From: Streptomyces sp. CC53
GTDB lineage: Bacteria; Actinomycetota; Actinomycetes; Streptomycetales; Streptomycetaceae
Direction: 5' to 3'
Assembly: GCF_001865245.1 (NCBI RefSeq)
Contig: NZ_MKXB01000193.1
Location: 1-51,448 of the forward strand
DNA length: 51,448 nucleotides
Shown here: positions 25,006 to 33,399 of the stretch, one piece after another
Layout of the letters: each line of letters starts with the position of its first letter
How positions within the stretch are numbered: position 1 is the first letter of the stretch
Position numbers and translations under genes: made by a program
Notes under the pieces: generated by a model
Seen by the model: only the letters and a program-made list of their open reading frames with translations
The model's database searches: none
What the model was told of the DNA's origin: nothing

Positions 25006-26706
25006 TCAGAACGTCGCCGGCTCCACGTAGTCGCCCCACTCCTCGCGCAGCACCCCGCAGATCTCGCCCAGCGTGGCCTCGGCCCGTACGGCCTCCAGCA
25101 TGGGTCCGATCATGTTGGAGCCGTCGCGGGCGGCGGCCAGCATGCCGTCGAGGGCGGTGCGCACCTTCGCGTCGTCGCGGCGGGACTTGCGGTCGGCCAG
25201 GATGCGGACCTGCTCGCGCTCCACCTCGTGGCTGACGCGGAGGATCTCCAGGTCGCCGGTGACCGAGCCGTGGTGGCAGTTGACGCCGACGACCCGCTTG
25301 TCGCCCTTCTCCAGGGACTGCTGGTAGCGGAACGCCGACTCCGCGATCTCGCCGGTGAACCAGCCGTCCTCGATGCCCCGCAGGATGCCGGAGGTGATCG
25401 GGCCGATGGGGTGCTGCCCGTCCGGGTGGGCGCGCAGGCCGCGCTCCTTGATGCGGTCGAAGATCTTCTCGGCGTCCGCCTCGATCCGGTCGGTGAGCTG
25501 CTCGATGTACCAGGAGCCGCCCAGCGGGTCGGCGACGTTGGCGACGCCGGTCTCCTCCATCAGGACCTGCTGGGTGCGCAGCGCGATCTCGGCGGCCTGC
25601 TCGGACGGGAGCGCGAGGGTCTCGTCCAGGGCGTTGGTGTGGAGGGAGTTCGTCCCGCCGAGCACCGCGGCCAGCGCCTCCACGGCCGTGCGGACGACGT
25701 TGTTGTACGGCTGCTGGGCGGTCAGGGACACGCCGGCGGTCTGGGTGTGGAAGCGCAGCCACTGCGCCTTGTCGCTCGTCGCGCCGTAGACGTCCTTCAT
25801 CCAGCGGGCCCAGATGCGGCGGGCCGCGCGGAACTTGGCGATCTCCTCGAAGAAGTCGACGTGCGCGTCGAAGAAGAAGGACAGGCCAGGTGCGAAGACG
25901 TCGACGTCCAGTCCGCGCGAGAGGCCCAGCTCGACGTACCCGAAGCCGTCGGCCAGCGTGTACGCGAGCTCCTGCGCGGCCGTCGCGCCCGCCTCGCGGA
26001 TGTGGTAGCCGGAGACCGACAGCGGCTTGTACGCGGGGATGCCGGCCGCGCAGTGCTCCATCAGGTCGCCGATGAGCCGCAGGTGCGGCTCGGGCTGGAA
26101 CAGCCACTCCTTCTGGGCGATGTACTCCTTGAAGATGTCCGTCTGGAGGGTGCCGTTCAGCACGGACGGGTCCACGCCCTGCCGCTCGGCGGCGACGAGG
26201 TACATGCAGAAGACCGGGACGGCGGGGCCGCTGATGGTCATGGACGTGGTGACGTCGCCGAGCGGGATGTCCTTGAACAGGACCTCCATGTCGGCGGCCG
26301 AGTCGATGGCGACACCGCAGTGGCCGACCTCGCCCAGCGAGCGCGGGTCATCGGAGTCGCGGCCCATCAGGGTCGGCATGTCGAAGGCGACGGAGAGGCC
26401 GCCGCCGCCGTTGCCGAGGATCATCTTGTAGCGCTCGTTCGTCTGCTCGGCGTTGCCGAAGCCGGCGAACTGGCGGATGGTCCAGGTGCGGCCGCGGTAG
26501 CCGGTCGGGTACAGGCCGCGGGTGAAGGGGTACTCCCCGGGCCAGCCGATCCGCTCGAAGCCCTCGTAGGTGTCGCCGGGCCGGGGCCCGTAGACGGGCT
26601 CCACGGGGTCTCCGGAGAGCGTGGTGAAGTCGGCGTCGCGCTTGCGGGCGGCGTCGTAGCGGGCCTGCCAGCGTCGGCGGCCTTCCTCGATGGCGTCAGC
26701 GTCCAT
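25006..26706 (-). CDS. icmA: Isobutyryl-CoA mutase large subunit (methylmalonyl-CoA mutase family)
   Basis: 566 aa, the length of the stand-alone large subunit. With the B12-binding small subunit IcmB it interconverts isobutyryl-CoA and n-butyryl-CoA, linking valine breakdown to butyrate and polyketide precursors. The TIM-barrel part starts near RGLYPTGYRGRTWTIRQFAG, and SISGYH-type substrate loop KPLSVSGYHIREAGATA is present. There is no C-terminal DxHxxG cobalamin domain, so a partner encoded elsewhere is required. The ATG at 26706 lies 8 nt after a likely -10, with no ribosome site beyond GAAGG, so translation may be leaderless. A 24-bp palindrome covers the promoter. A B12 riboswitch was looked for and not seen. 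Confidence 0.92.
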   Translation of the reverse strand: MDADAIEEGRRRWQARYDAARKRDADFTTLSGDPVEPVYGPRPGDTYEGFERIGWPGEYPFTRGLYPTGYRGRTWTIRQFAGFGNAEQTNERYKMILGNGGGGLSVAFDMPTLMGRDSDDPRSLGEVGHCGVAIDSAADMEVLFKDIPLGDVTTSMTISGPAVPVFCMYLVAAERQGVDPSVLNGTLQTDIFKEYIAQKEWLFQPEPHLRLIGDLMEHCAAGIPAYKPLSVSGYHIREAGATAAQELAYTLADGFGYVELGLSRGLDVDVFAPGLSFFFDAHVDFFEEIAKFRAARRIWARWMKDVYGATSDKAQWLRFHTQTAGVSLTAQQPYNNVVRTAVEALAAVLGGTNSLHTNALDETLALPSEQAAEIALRTQQVLMEETGVANVADPLGGSWYIEQLTDRIEADAEKIFDRIKERGLRAHPDGQHPIGPITSGILRGIEDGWFTGEIAESAFRYQQSLEKGDKRVVGVNCHHGSVTGDLEILRVSHEVEREQVRILADRKSRRDDAKVRTALDGMLAAARDGSNMIGPMLEAVRAEATLGEICGVLREEWGDYVEPATF

Positions 26707-26713
26707 GCCTTCG

Positions 26714-26743
26714 AATTTACTAGGACGTCCTAGTAAATGTCGA
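26714..26743 (-). promoter_or_regulatory. icmA promoter with a 24-bp perfect palindromic operator
   Basis: Bases 26715-26738 are a perfect 24-bp palindrome (half-site ATTTACTAGGAC). On the minus strand it sits between TCGACA (26743-26738, -35) and TAAATT (26719-26714, -10), which are 18 nt apart. Predicted transcription starts at or 1 nt before the ATG. Placement across the spacer is that of a dimeric repressor site. Confidence 0.75.
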
Positions 26744-26790
26744 TGGCTGACCGCCGGGCGCGTCCGCCCGGCGGCCTCGGGTGCGTGGCG

Positions 26791-27123
26791 CTACGCCTTC
26801 GCGACGGCGGGCTGAGACCCCGCGACCAGCGGCTGGACCTCGCGGGTGACCTTCCGCTCCACGAAGAACGCGACGAAGGGAATCGTCCCGGACAGCAGGA
26901 TCCACAGGAGCTTGCCGAAGGACCAGCGGGCCTTGGAGCCCAGGTCGAACGCGAAGATCAGGTAGATGATGTAGAGGACGCCGTGGGTCTGGGACACCAT
27001 GAAGGTGACGTCCTCACCGACGCCGAAGCCGTACTTGGCGACCATGCACCCGCAGAGCACGAGGAGCATGACCGCGGTGACGTAGGCCATGACCCGGTAG
27101 CGGGTCAGCACGCTGGGTTTCAT
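26791..27123 (-). CDS. DUF3817-family membrane protein
   Basis: 110 aa with about three membrane segments: YVTAVMLLVLCGCMVAKYG, HGVLYIIYLIFAFDLGS, LLWILLSGTIPFVAFFVE. The conserved HGxLY...F core and the basic ERKV after the last segment mark DUF3817. Function unknown. ATG at 27123. A second DUF3817 gene lies at 36048-36395. It is 51 bp downstream of a MarR gene on the same strand, likely co-transcribed, while icmA beyond it has its own promoter. Confidence 0.85.
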   Translation of the reverse strand: MKPSVLTRYRVMAYVTAVMLLVLCGCMVAKYGFGVGEDVTFMVSQTHGVLYIIYLIFAFDLGSKARWSFGKLLWILLSGTIPFVAFFVERKVTREVQPLVAGSQPAVAKA

Positions 27124-27174
27124 GGCTACGAGCGTAACCAGGCGGCCGGGCGGATCTTCACGGACCCCCGGCGG

Positions 27175-27684
27175 TCACGCCTCGTCGAAGTCCCCGGCCG
27201 ACACCCGCAGGGGCCGCAGCATCGCGAAGATCTCCCCGCACTCCTCCGCGTCGTACGCGCCGAGCCCGAAGTCCATGGCCATCAGGTCCTTCGTGGCGGC
27301 CTCCACGACCTCGCGGCCCTTGTCCGTGATGGACGCCAGGGTGCCGCGGCCGTCGTTCGGGTTCGGGCGCTTGGCGACGAAACCTGCCCTGACCAGCCGG
27401 TCCACGGTGTTCGTCACCGACGTGGGGTGCACCATCAGCCGCTCGCCGATCTTCGACATGGGCAGCTCGCCCGCCTGGGAGAAGGTGAGCAGCACCAGCG
27501 CCTCGTACCGGGCGAACGTCAGTCCGTACGGCTTGACCACGGCGTCGACCTCGGCGAGCAGGATCTGGTGGGCGCGCATGATCGAGGTGATCGCGGCCAT
27601 CGAGGGCACCGGACCCCAGCGCCGCTGCCAGAGTTCGTCGGCGCGGGCGATGGGGTCGAACGGGAGACTGAGCGGCTTGGGCAC
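27175..27684 (-). CDS. MarR-family transcriptional regulator
   Basis: 169 aa. Winged helix: ARYEALVLLTFSQAGELPMS, then the recognition region HPTSVTNTVDRLVRAGFVAK and wing RPNPNDGRGTLASITDKGRE. GTG at 27684 with AAGG about 9 nt upstream. It shares a short divergent region with the GH6 gene and precedes DUF3817 and icmA on its own strand. It is a reasonable, untested candidate for the palindrome at icmA, though MarR sites are usually shorter. Confidence 0.88.
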   Translation of the reverse strand: MPKPLSLPFDPIARADELWQRRWGPVPSMAAITSIMRAHQILLAEVDAVVKPYGLTFARYEALVLLTFSQAGELPMSKIGERLMVHPTSVTNTVDRLVRAGFVAKRPNPNDGRGTLASITDKGREVVEAATKDLMAMDFGLGAYDAEECGEIFAMLRPLRVSAGDFDEA

Positions 27685-27799
27685 GCCCCGACCTTACCCA
27701 GGGGTCACATGGCGGTCAGCCCGGTCTCACGCTTTGGTCGCCGCAGCCCGCCGCCCGCTGCGCCCACGGTGTCCCACCGGTGTCGCACGCTGACCGATT

Positions 27800-27815
27800 G
27801 TGACTGTTGTGTCAC
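27800..27815. promoter_or_regulatory. Consensus Crp binding site upstream of the GH6 gene
   Basis: GTGAC at 27800-27804, six bases, GTCAC at 27811-27815. This matches the Streptomyces Crp consensus GTGNC-N6-GNCAC exactly. Centre is about 48 bp before the GH6 ATG in the MarR/GH6 divergent gap, so it could control either gene. Confidence 0.65.
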
Positions 27816-27855
27816 GATGTGCAGCATCCTGCTGTCAGCCGCCCAAGGGGTCCGG

Positions 27856-28887
27856 ATGTCCAGCCACCACCTGACGGCCACCCGCCTGACGGTCACCGCC
27901 GCCCTGCTCGCCGTCCTGGCCGGCTGCTCGCCCGGGGGGAACACCGCGCAGGCTCCCCGTGCGACCGGCAGCGTCCCGGCCGACTCCGGCCAGGCCGCCG
28001 CGCCCTCCTCGGGGTCGCCGTTCTGGGTGGACCCCGACAGTCCCGCGGCCCGACAGGTCCGCGCGTACGAGGCGGCCGGGCGCACCGCGGACGCGCGGGT
28101 GCTGCGGCGGATCGCGGAGCAGCCGGCCGCCGTGTGGCCGTCCGGCGGGGACCCCGTGCCGGACGTCACCCGGGCGGTGCGCGGAGCGGCGGACGAAGGA
28201 CGCACGGTGATCCTGGTGGCGTACAACATCCCGCACCGGGACTGCGGCCAGTACTCGGCGGGCGGAGCGGCGGACGCGGGCGCGTACCGGGCGTGGGTGG
28301 ACGCGTTCGCCGACGCCGTCGGGGACGCCCCGGCGATCGTGGTGCTGGAGCCGGACGCGGTGCCGCACCTGGTGGACGGCTGCGCGGGCGGCGCGGCCCA
28401 GGAGCGGTACGCCCTGCTGTCCGAGGCGGTGGACCGGCTCAAGCGGCAGCCGCACACGAAGGTGTACGTGGACGCGGGCAACCCGGCGTGGATCAAGGAC
28501 CCCGGCAAGGTGGTGGAACCGCTGCGGCGGGCGGGCGTGGACCGGGCGGACGGCTTCTCCCTGAACGTGGCGAACTTCCAGACGACGGACGAGGTGACCG
28601 CGTTCGGCTCGCAGGTGTCGGCGCTGCTCGGCGGGGCGCACTTCACCGTGGACACCAGCCGCAACGGCGCGGGTCCGCTGCCCGGCGGGGGCGCGGAGGC
28701 GTGGTGCAATCCGCCGGGGCGGGCGCTGGGCACGCCGCCGACGCTGCGGACGGGCGTGCCGCGCGTGGACGCCTACCTGTGGGTCAAGCGGCCGGGCGAG
28801 TCGGACGGCACGTGCCGGGGCGGCCCGCCGGCGGGGACGTGGTGGCCGGAGTACGCGCTGGGCCTGGCGCGGCGCGCGGCCGGCTGA
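27856..28887 (+). CDS. cslZ: GH6 endoglucanase-like lipoprotein of the cslA-glxA locus
   Basis: 343 aa. Lipobox signal peptide (LTVTAALLAVLAGC, Cys at about 24), a short Ser/Pro linker, then a GH6 catalytic domain: TVILVAYNIPHRDCGQYSAG, IVVLEPDAVPHLVDGC (Asp proposed acid), KVYVDAGNPAWI, FSLNVANFQTTDEV, FTVDTSRNGAGPLPGG and AYLWVKRPGESDGTC. Hydrolyses beta-1,4-glucan; anchored outside the membrane it probably trims the glucan made by CslA at hyphal tips. ATG at 27856 with AAGGGG just upstream. It is convergent with glxA, only 20 bp apart, not in the same operon. A Crp site lies upstream. Confidence 0.88.
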   Translation: MSSHHLTATRLTVTAALLAVLAGCSPGGNTAQAPRATGSVPADSGQAAAPSSGSPFWVDPDSPAARQVRAYEAAGRTADARVLRRIAEQPAAVWPSGGDPVPDVTRAVRGAADEGRTVILVAYNIPHRDCGQYSAGGAADAGAYRAWVDAFADAVGDAPAIVVLEPDAVPHLVDGCAGGAAQERYALLSEAVDRLKRQPHTKVYVDAGNPAWIKDPGKVVEPLRRAGVDRADGFSLNVANFQTTDEVTAFGSQVSALLGGAHFTVDTSRNGAGPLPGGGAEAWCNPPGRALGTPPTLRTGVPRVDAYLWVKRPGESDGTCRGGPPAGTWWPEYALGLARRAAG

Positions 28888-28907
28888 GCCCGGGACCCGG
28901 CTGGGCG

Positions 28908-30884
28908 CTACTCGCTCTTCGCCGGGGTCTTCACCTGCACCCACTTGGCGACGGACGGGCGGCCCTCGGCGTCGAGGGCGAAGAGCATGTACCAGCCGGG
29001 CGGCACGAGCGTCGGGTCGAGGGGGGCCTCGACGGTGATCGAGTCCTCGGTCCGGGTGAGGCCGAGTTCGACGGAGCGCTGCTCGACGTCGGTGGTGTGG
29101 GTGACGGCGCTGGGCCGCATGAGCCGGGCCTCGGTGATCCTGGCGGCGTCCTTGGTGCTGAAGGTGGCACGGCCGTCGGCGTCCAGTGCCTCCGGGCCGT
29201 CGCCGAGGACGGGGCGCCGGGTGGCGGCGTCGCCCTGGAGGTAGGGCGGGGTGTAGACCTCGACGCGCTGCTCGAAGGTGCCGAGCTTGGTGTTGTCCTT
29301 GTCGCCGAAGAGGGGGTCGGAGCCGAAGGTGGCGACGCGCCCGTCGGGCAGCAGCAGGGCCTCGGAGTGGTAGTTGCGGCCCACGGTCGGGTCGGCGGCC
29401 GGGCGGAAGGTGTTGGTGACGGGCTCGTAGAACTGGGCCTTGAGGATGTCGCTGGCGCTGCGGCCGCGGTAGTCGCGGGAGCCGCCGGTGGTGAAGACGG
29501 TGTCGTCGGGCAGCAGGACGCTGCTGAGGTAGCGGGTGCCCTGGGGCAGGCTGGGGCCGGGGCGGAAGACGGGACTCTGCTGCGTGAGGTCGATGATGGC
29601 GGTGCGGGGCGTGGACAGGGCGGACTCGCCGACGCCGCCGCCGCCGAGGACCATGAACTTCTGGTCCTGGACCGGCGGGAGGGCGAGGGAGGCGGCGGTC
29701 TCCAGCTGGTCGGGGTCGCCGATGCCGCGGATCTCGGTGAAGACGTTCTTCTTCAGGTCCCACAGCCCGGGGATGCGGCCCTTGTCGGCGGGTCCGTAGC
29801 CGGCGTTGGCACCGGTGTAGAAGAGCTTGCCGCCCTGGGTGAGGAAGAGCGCCGGGTAGGTGGGGAAGTAGCGGAAGGGGCCCTTGGTCCACTTCTTGGT
29901 CTTCGGGTCGTAGATCTCGTTGTCGCCGGGGACGATGTCGCCGACGTCGTTGAGGCCGGAGACGGCGAGGACGCGGCCGTCCTCCAGCGTCACGAGCGTC
30001 GGGTACCAGCGGGCGTCGGCCATGGGGGCGACCGGGACGTACTTCTCGGCCACGGGGTCGAACTCGTACGCGGACTTGATGCCCTGGAAGTCCTGCTTCT
30101 CGGTGGTGAGCTTCTGGGCCAGCCCGTAGACGTTCCGGGCGTCCTCGCCCTTCAGGCCGACGATCTCGTACTGGGCGGCCTGGGTCGTGAGGCCCTTCGG
30201 GCCCTCCTCCTTCGCCTCGACGAAGACACGGGCCTCGGCGGCGGTCACCTTCGTCTCCCACGGCTTCATCTGGCCGCTCTTGTAGTACGAGATGGTGAAC
30301 TCGCGCTTGGCCTTGGGGACGGTGACGTCGAACCGGGACACGTACTCGACGCCCGACGGGGAGCGGAAGACGGTCCCCTTCCTGAGCGTGACGGCCTTGT
30401 CGGGGCTCTCGTTCTTGACGCGCATCGCGCCGCCCGCGCGGGTGACCTCGCCGTCGAGGACCTCGTAGCGCGCGGTGCCCCCGGCGACGAGGAGGCGGCC
30501 GTCGGGGAGCTGGCTGTGGCCGGCGCAGAAGAAGTCCTCGGGGGTGTCGACGGCGGTGAACGTGTTGTCGGCGGGGTCCCACAGGACGGTCTTGAAGGAC
30601 CCGGCGTCGAAGTTCTTCTGGTTGTTGCCGGACCCGGCGATCAGCAGCACCTTGCCGGTGCGGAGCAGGGCGGCGTGGATGGCGTTGAGGCGGTACTCGC
30701 CGGGGACCTGCACGGGTGCCCAGGAGCCGTACCTGGCCTTGTACTCGGGCTGGGCGATCTTGTAGGCGTGGTACTTCTCCTCGGCGAAGGAGAGCGCCGC
30801 GGGGGCGTTGAGACCCGCGAGGACGACGATGGCGCCTCCGCCGAGCAGGGTCTTCTTGAACTTCTGCGACGGCCGGTAGGCCAT
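28908..30884 (-). CDS. glxA: GlxA radical copper oxidase (galactose oxidase-like)
   Basis: 658 aa. N-terminal uncleaved-looking signal/anchor (KKTLLGGGAIVVLAGLNAPA), then a seven-bladed Kelch-type propeller and a C-terminal Ig-like domain. Copper-radical residues are present: Cys120 (DFFCAGHSQLPDG) to cross-link Tyr294, with stacking Trp293 (ADARWYPTLVTLEDG), Tyr505-His506 (GRNYHSEALLLPDG) and His596 (SAVTHTTDVEQRSVEL). Trp next to the cross-linked Tyr is the GlxA arrangement, unlike fungal galactose oxidase. Family role: oxidises the glucan produced by CslA and is needed for hyphal morphology and pellet formation, depending on copper. The ATG at 30884 is 3 bp after the cslA stop, so the two are one operon. 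Confidence 0.93.
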   Translation of the reverse strand: MAYRPSQKFKKTLLGGGAIVVLAGLNAPAALSFAEEKYHAYKIAQPEYKARYGSWAPVQVPGEYRLNAIHAALLRTGKVLLIAGSGNNQKNFDAGSFKTVLWDPADNTFTAVDTPEDFFCAGHSQLPDGRLLVAGGTARYEVLDGEVTRAGGAMRVKNESPDKAVTLRKGTVFRSPSGVEYVSRFDVTVPKAKREFTISYYKSGQMKPWETKVTAAEARVFVEAKEEGPKGLTTQAAQYEIVGLKGEDARNVYGLAQKLTTEKQDFQGIKSAYEFDPVAEKYVPVAPMADARWYPTLVTLEDGRVLAVSGLNDVGDIVPGDNEIYDPKTKKWTKGPFRYFPTYPALFLTQGGKLFYTGANAGYGPADKGRIPGLWDLKKNVFTEIRGIGDPDQLETAASLALPPVQDQKFMVLGGGGVGESALSTPRTAIIDLTQQSPVFRPGPSLPQGTRYLSSVLLPDDTVFTTGGSRDYRGRSASDILKAQFYEPVTNTFRPAADPTVGRNYHSEALLLPDGRVATFGSDPLFGDKDNTKLGTFEQRVEVYTPPYLQGDAATRRPVLGDGPEALDADGRATFSTKDAARITEARLMRPSAVTHTTDVEQRSVELGLTRTEDSITVEAPLDPTLVPPGWYMLFALDAEGRPSVAKWVQVKTPAKSE

Positions 30885-30887
30885 GGG

Positions 30888-32675
30888 TCAGTTCCCTCCT
30901 GTCGTGGTGGCCAGGGCGGCGGTCTCGGGTTCCTCGGCGGCCGCGGGGGCCCCGGTCGCGGCGGGGGCTGCGGCGGCCGCGGCGGCGCGGCGCTCGCGGG
31001 CGGTGGTCCAGGCCCAGACGGCGACGGGCGCGAGGGCGACGAGCAGGGCGAGGACGGCCCAGGTGCGCATCGCGGCGTGGGTGTGGTCGAAGTGCACGGA
31101 GGCGGCGAGGGCGGCGGCGAGGACCGCGGCCCAGCCGAGGTGGATGCGGAAGGTGAGCAGCCGGTCGGGGCTCGCCTGGCGGCCCTTGGGGGTGACGACG
31201 AACCGCCCGCTGGTCCGCAGCAGCGCGGCCGCCAGGGACTTCAGGTAGACGGGCGCGGACAGCGCCGACATCGCCATGCCGGCGAGGCCCCCGGAGCCCT
31301 CCGGTTCGTGGGGGGAGACGTTGTGGCGCCGGTTCCACAGGTACAGGCCGATCTGGAGGGCCGCCGCGTCGCTGTAGAGCATCATCCACACCGAGGAGGA
31401 GACCTGCGTGCCGGAGGCGCCGAGCCACAGGTAGAGGGTGCAGCTGAGGACGCCTAGGAACCAGTTCACCGCGGTCATCGGGTAGTACACGAGCATGAGC
31501 GAGTAGTTGAGGAGCCGCCCGGCAGGCATCCGGAAAGGCGCCTTCCAGTACTGCTTGAGGAGGGTCTCGTACGTCCCGCGGGACCAGCGGAGCTGCTGGG
31601 TGAAGAAGTCGGTCCAGGAGGCGGGCCCCTCCCCCACGGCGAGCACGTCCGGGGTGTAGACGGACCGCCAGTGGCGCCCGGTCCTCGGGTTCCTCCTGCG
31701 GTGCATCTCGAACCCGGTCGCCATGTCCTCGGTGACGGAGTCGTACAGGCCGCCCACCTGGAGCACGGCCGCGACCCGGACGACGTTGTTGGTGCCGACG
31801 AACATGGGGGCGCGGTAGCGGTTGCCGGCGCGCTGGATCAGGGCGTGGAAGAGGAACTGCTGGGATTCGGCTGCCTTGGTGACGGCCGACGCGTAGTTGC
31901 CGTACACCTGCGGCCCGACGACGAAGGCCACGTCCGGGTCGCGGAAGTAGCCGAGCATCCGCTCCAGGAAGTTCGGGAGCGGGACGTGGTCGGTGTCGAC
32001 GGAGGCGAAGTAGTCGTAGCCGCCGCCGTGCCGGGCGAGCCAGGCGTTGTAGTTGCCGTGCTTGGTCCTCGCCTTGTGGACGCCCCAGGACCGGTTCCAG
32101 TCGAGCACGCCCTTGCGGGTGAAGTGGTGCACCCCGAGTTCAGCGCAGAGCGCCTTGGCCTGCTCGTCGTCCCCCTCGTCGAGCAGCCACACGTGCAGCG
32201 TCCCGTCGTGCCGCATGCGGACGGCGCCCTCCAGGGTGGCGCGCACCATGGCGAGGGGTTCCTTGCCGGGGACGTACGTGGTGAGGAACGCGACGCGGGT
32301 GCCCGGCTCGGGGCGTACGGGGACGGGGTCGCGGGCCATCAGCGTGGCGTGGGCGATGGAGGTGACGTTGACCAGCATGAAGAGGCAGATGAGCCCGATC
32401 GACACGAGCATGACGGTGTCGAAGGCGACGAGCCACCGGTCCCCGCCCTCCCGCCGGGTCCAGTGCGTGGGCCAGACGAGGTACGCGAGGAGGGCCGCGG
32501 ACAGCACCGGGGCGAGGACCATGAGGAGGACGGCTCGTATTCGCCGGGGCTCGTCGGAGAGCAGGCTGCGGTACTGCACGGTGTACCCCGCCGGCTCCGG
32601 CTCGGTGAGCGGCCCTGCGAGGCGGCTGTAGCTGTCGTAGTCGTACGTGCGCGCGTTGCCCTCCGACCGGTGCAC
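30888..32675 (-). CDS. cslA: Cellulose synthase-like glycosyltransferase
   Basis: 595 aa membrane GT2 enzyme making a beta-linked glucan at growing tips. Two N-terminal membrane segments (AVLLMVLAPVLSAALLAYLV; MLVSIGLICLFMLVNVTSI), GT2 domain with VWLLDEGDD, ASVDTDHV, SVTEDMATGFE and the processive QQLRW motif, then C-terminal segments (LLNYSLMLVYYPMTAVNWFL and later ones) and an Ala-rich tail. I choose the GTG at 32675, preceded by GGAGG at a 6-nt spacing; a GTG at 32795 would add 40 residues with no ribosome site. No PilZ domain is visible. In Streptomyces CslA interacts with tip proteins such as DivIVA, and Scy/FilP lie 10 kb away here. Downstream glxA is coupled. Confidence 0.92.
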   Translation of the reverse strand: MHRSEGNARTYDYDSYSRLAGPLTEPEPAGYTVQYRSLLSDEPRRIRAVLLMVLAPVLSAALLAYLVWPTHWTRREGGDRWLVAFDTVMLVSIGLICLFMLVNVTSIAHATLMARDPVPVRPEPGTRVAFLTTYVPGKEPLAMVRATLEGAVRMRHDGTLHVWLLDEGDDEQAKALCAELGVHHFTRKGVLDWNRSWGVHKARTKHGNYNAWLARHGGGYDYFASVDTDHVPLPNFLERMLGYFRDPDVAFVVGPQVYGNYASAVTKAAESQQFLFHALIQRAGNRYRAPMFVGTNNVVRVAAVLQVGGLYDSVTEDMATGFEMHRRRNPRTGRHWRSVYTPDVLAVGEGPASWTDFFTQQLRWSRGTYETLLKQYWKAPFRMPAGRLLNYSLMLVYYPMTAVNWFLGVLSCTLYLWLGASGTQVSSSVWMMLYSDAAALQIGLYLWNRRHNVSPHEPEGSGGLAGMAMSALSAPVYLKSLAAALLRTSGRFVVTPKGRQASPDRLLTFRIHLGWAAVLAAALAASVHFDHTHAAMRTWAVLALLVALAPVAVWAWTTARERRAAAAAAAPAATGAPAAAEEPETAALATTTGGN

Positions 32676-32924
32676 GAATGGCCTCCAGCCCTGTCGACTG
32701 AGATCGCTTACGTCAACAGAAAGGGACAGGTACGGACATGTCGACCGGAGGAGTCCGAGCGGGGGAAGCGGGGGGCGGGGGGTTTGGCGGGGCACACTGA
32801 CGGCCCGTCAGTCCATCGGGCGGGACGGCGGGCGGGACACTCCGCCGCCGCGGGGACCGCTGCGGGGGCGCGGCGGGCAGCGGGCGGGGCGCGACGGCAG
32901 GCGGGCGTCGGGCGTGGGGCGGGG

Positions 32925-33395
32925 TCAGCCGAGGTACGGGTGCGGGCGCCGTTGCAGGTAGTGCTGGAGGCGCAGCCGCTGGGTGTGGTGCATCGGGAGC
33001 GACGCGAGGTCCTCGACCGCCACGAAACGCACGTCCGTACTCTCGTCCGACACGGCGAGGGCACCACCCGCAAGACGGGCCGTGAAGCAGACGTTGAACT
33101 GTCGCCGCACCTCGCCGTCGCTGAAGGCGATGATGTGACGGGGATCGGTGTAGGTGCCGACGAGCCCCGTGATCTCGACGTCGAACCCCGTCTCCTCCTT
33201 GACCTCCCGCGCGGCGGCAGCCGGCAGCGACTCCCCCATGTCCATGACGCCGCCCGGCAGCGCCCACAGGTCGTTGTCGCGGCGCCGCTGAAGCAGCACT
33301 CGGCCTTCGTCATCAGTGACCACGGCGGATGCCGCCACCACCATGCTGTTGGGCCGGGGCGCGTTCGGATCGTCGTAGTACTCGGTCCTGGCCAT
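32925..33395 (-). CDS. NUDIX hydrolase
   Basis: 156 aa. NUDIX box GESLPAAAAREVKEETGF at about 54-71 binds the metal and hydrolyses a nucleoside diphosphate linked to X. N terminus MARTEYYDDPNAPRPNSMVV then strand VLLQRRRDNDLWALPGG. Substrate unknown. ATG at 33395 is 4 bp after the stop of the XRE-type regulator gene, so it is the second gene of that operon. 32676-32924 downstream holds no gene. Confidence 0.88.
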   Translation of the reverse strand: MARTEYYDDPNAPRPNSMVVAASAVVTDDEGRVLLQRRRDNDLWALPGGVMDMGESLPAAAAREVKEETGFDVEITGLVGTYTDPRHIIAFSDGEVRRQFNVCFTARLAGGALAVSDESTDVRFVAVEDLASLPMHHTQRLRLQHYLQRRPHPYLG

Positions 33396-33399
33396 AGGC

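Noticed and set aside
26707..26790. B12 riboswitch upstream of icmA
   Set aside because: The gap to the next gene is 84 bp and is filled by the promoter palindrome; no cobalamin-box sequence or room for the aptamer.
26737..31457. Long plus-strand frames running antisense through glxA and cslA
   Set aside because: Antisense to two genes with intact catalytic residues; protein text is low complexity.
32676..32795. Longer cslA beginning at the GTG at 32795
   Set aside because: No ribosome site and a Pro-rich, unlikely N terminus. GGAGG six bases before the GTG at 32675 decides for the shorter form.
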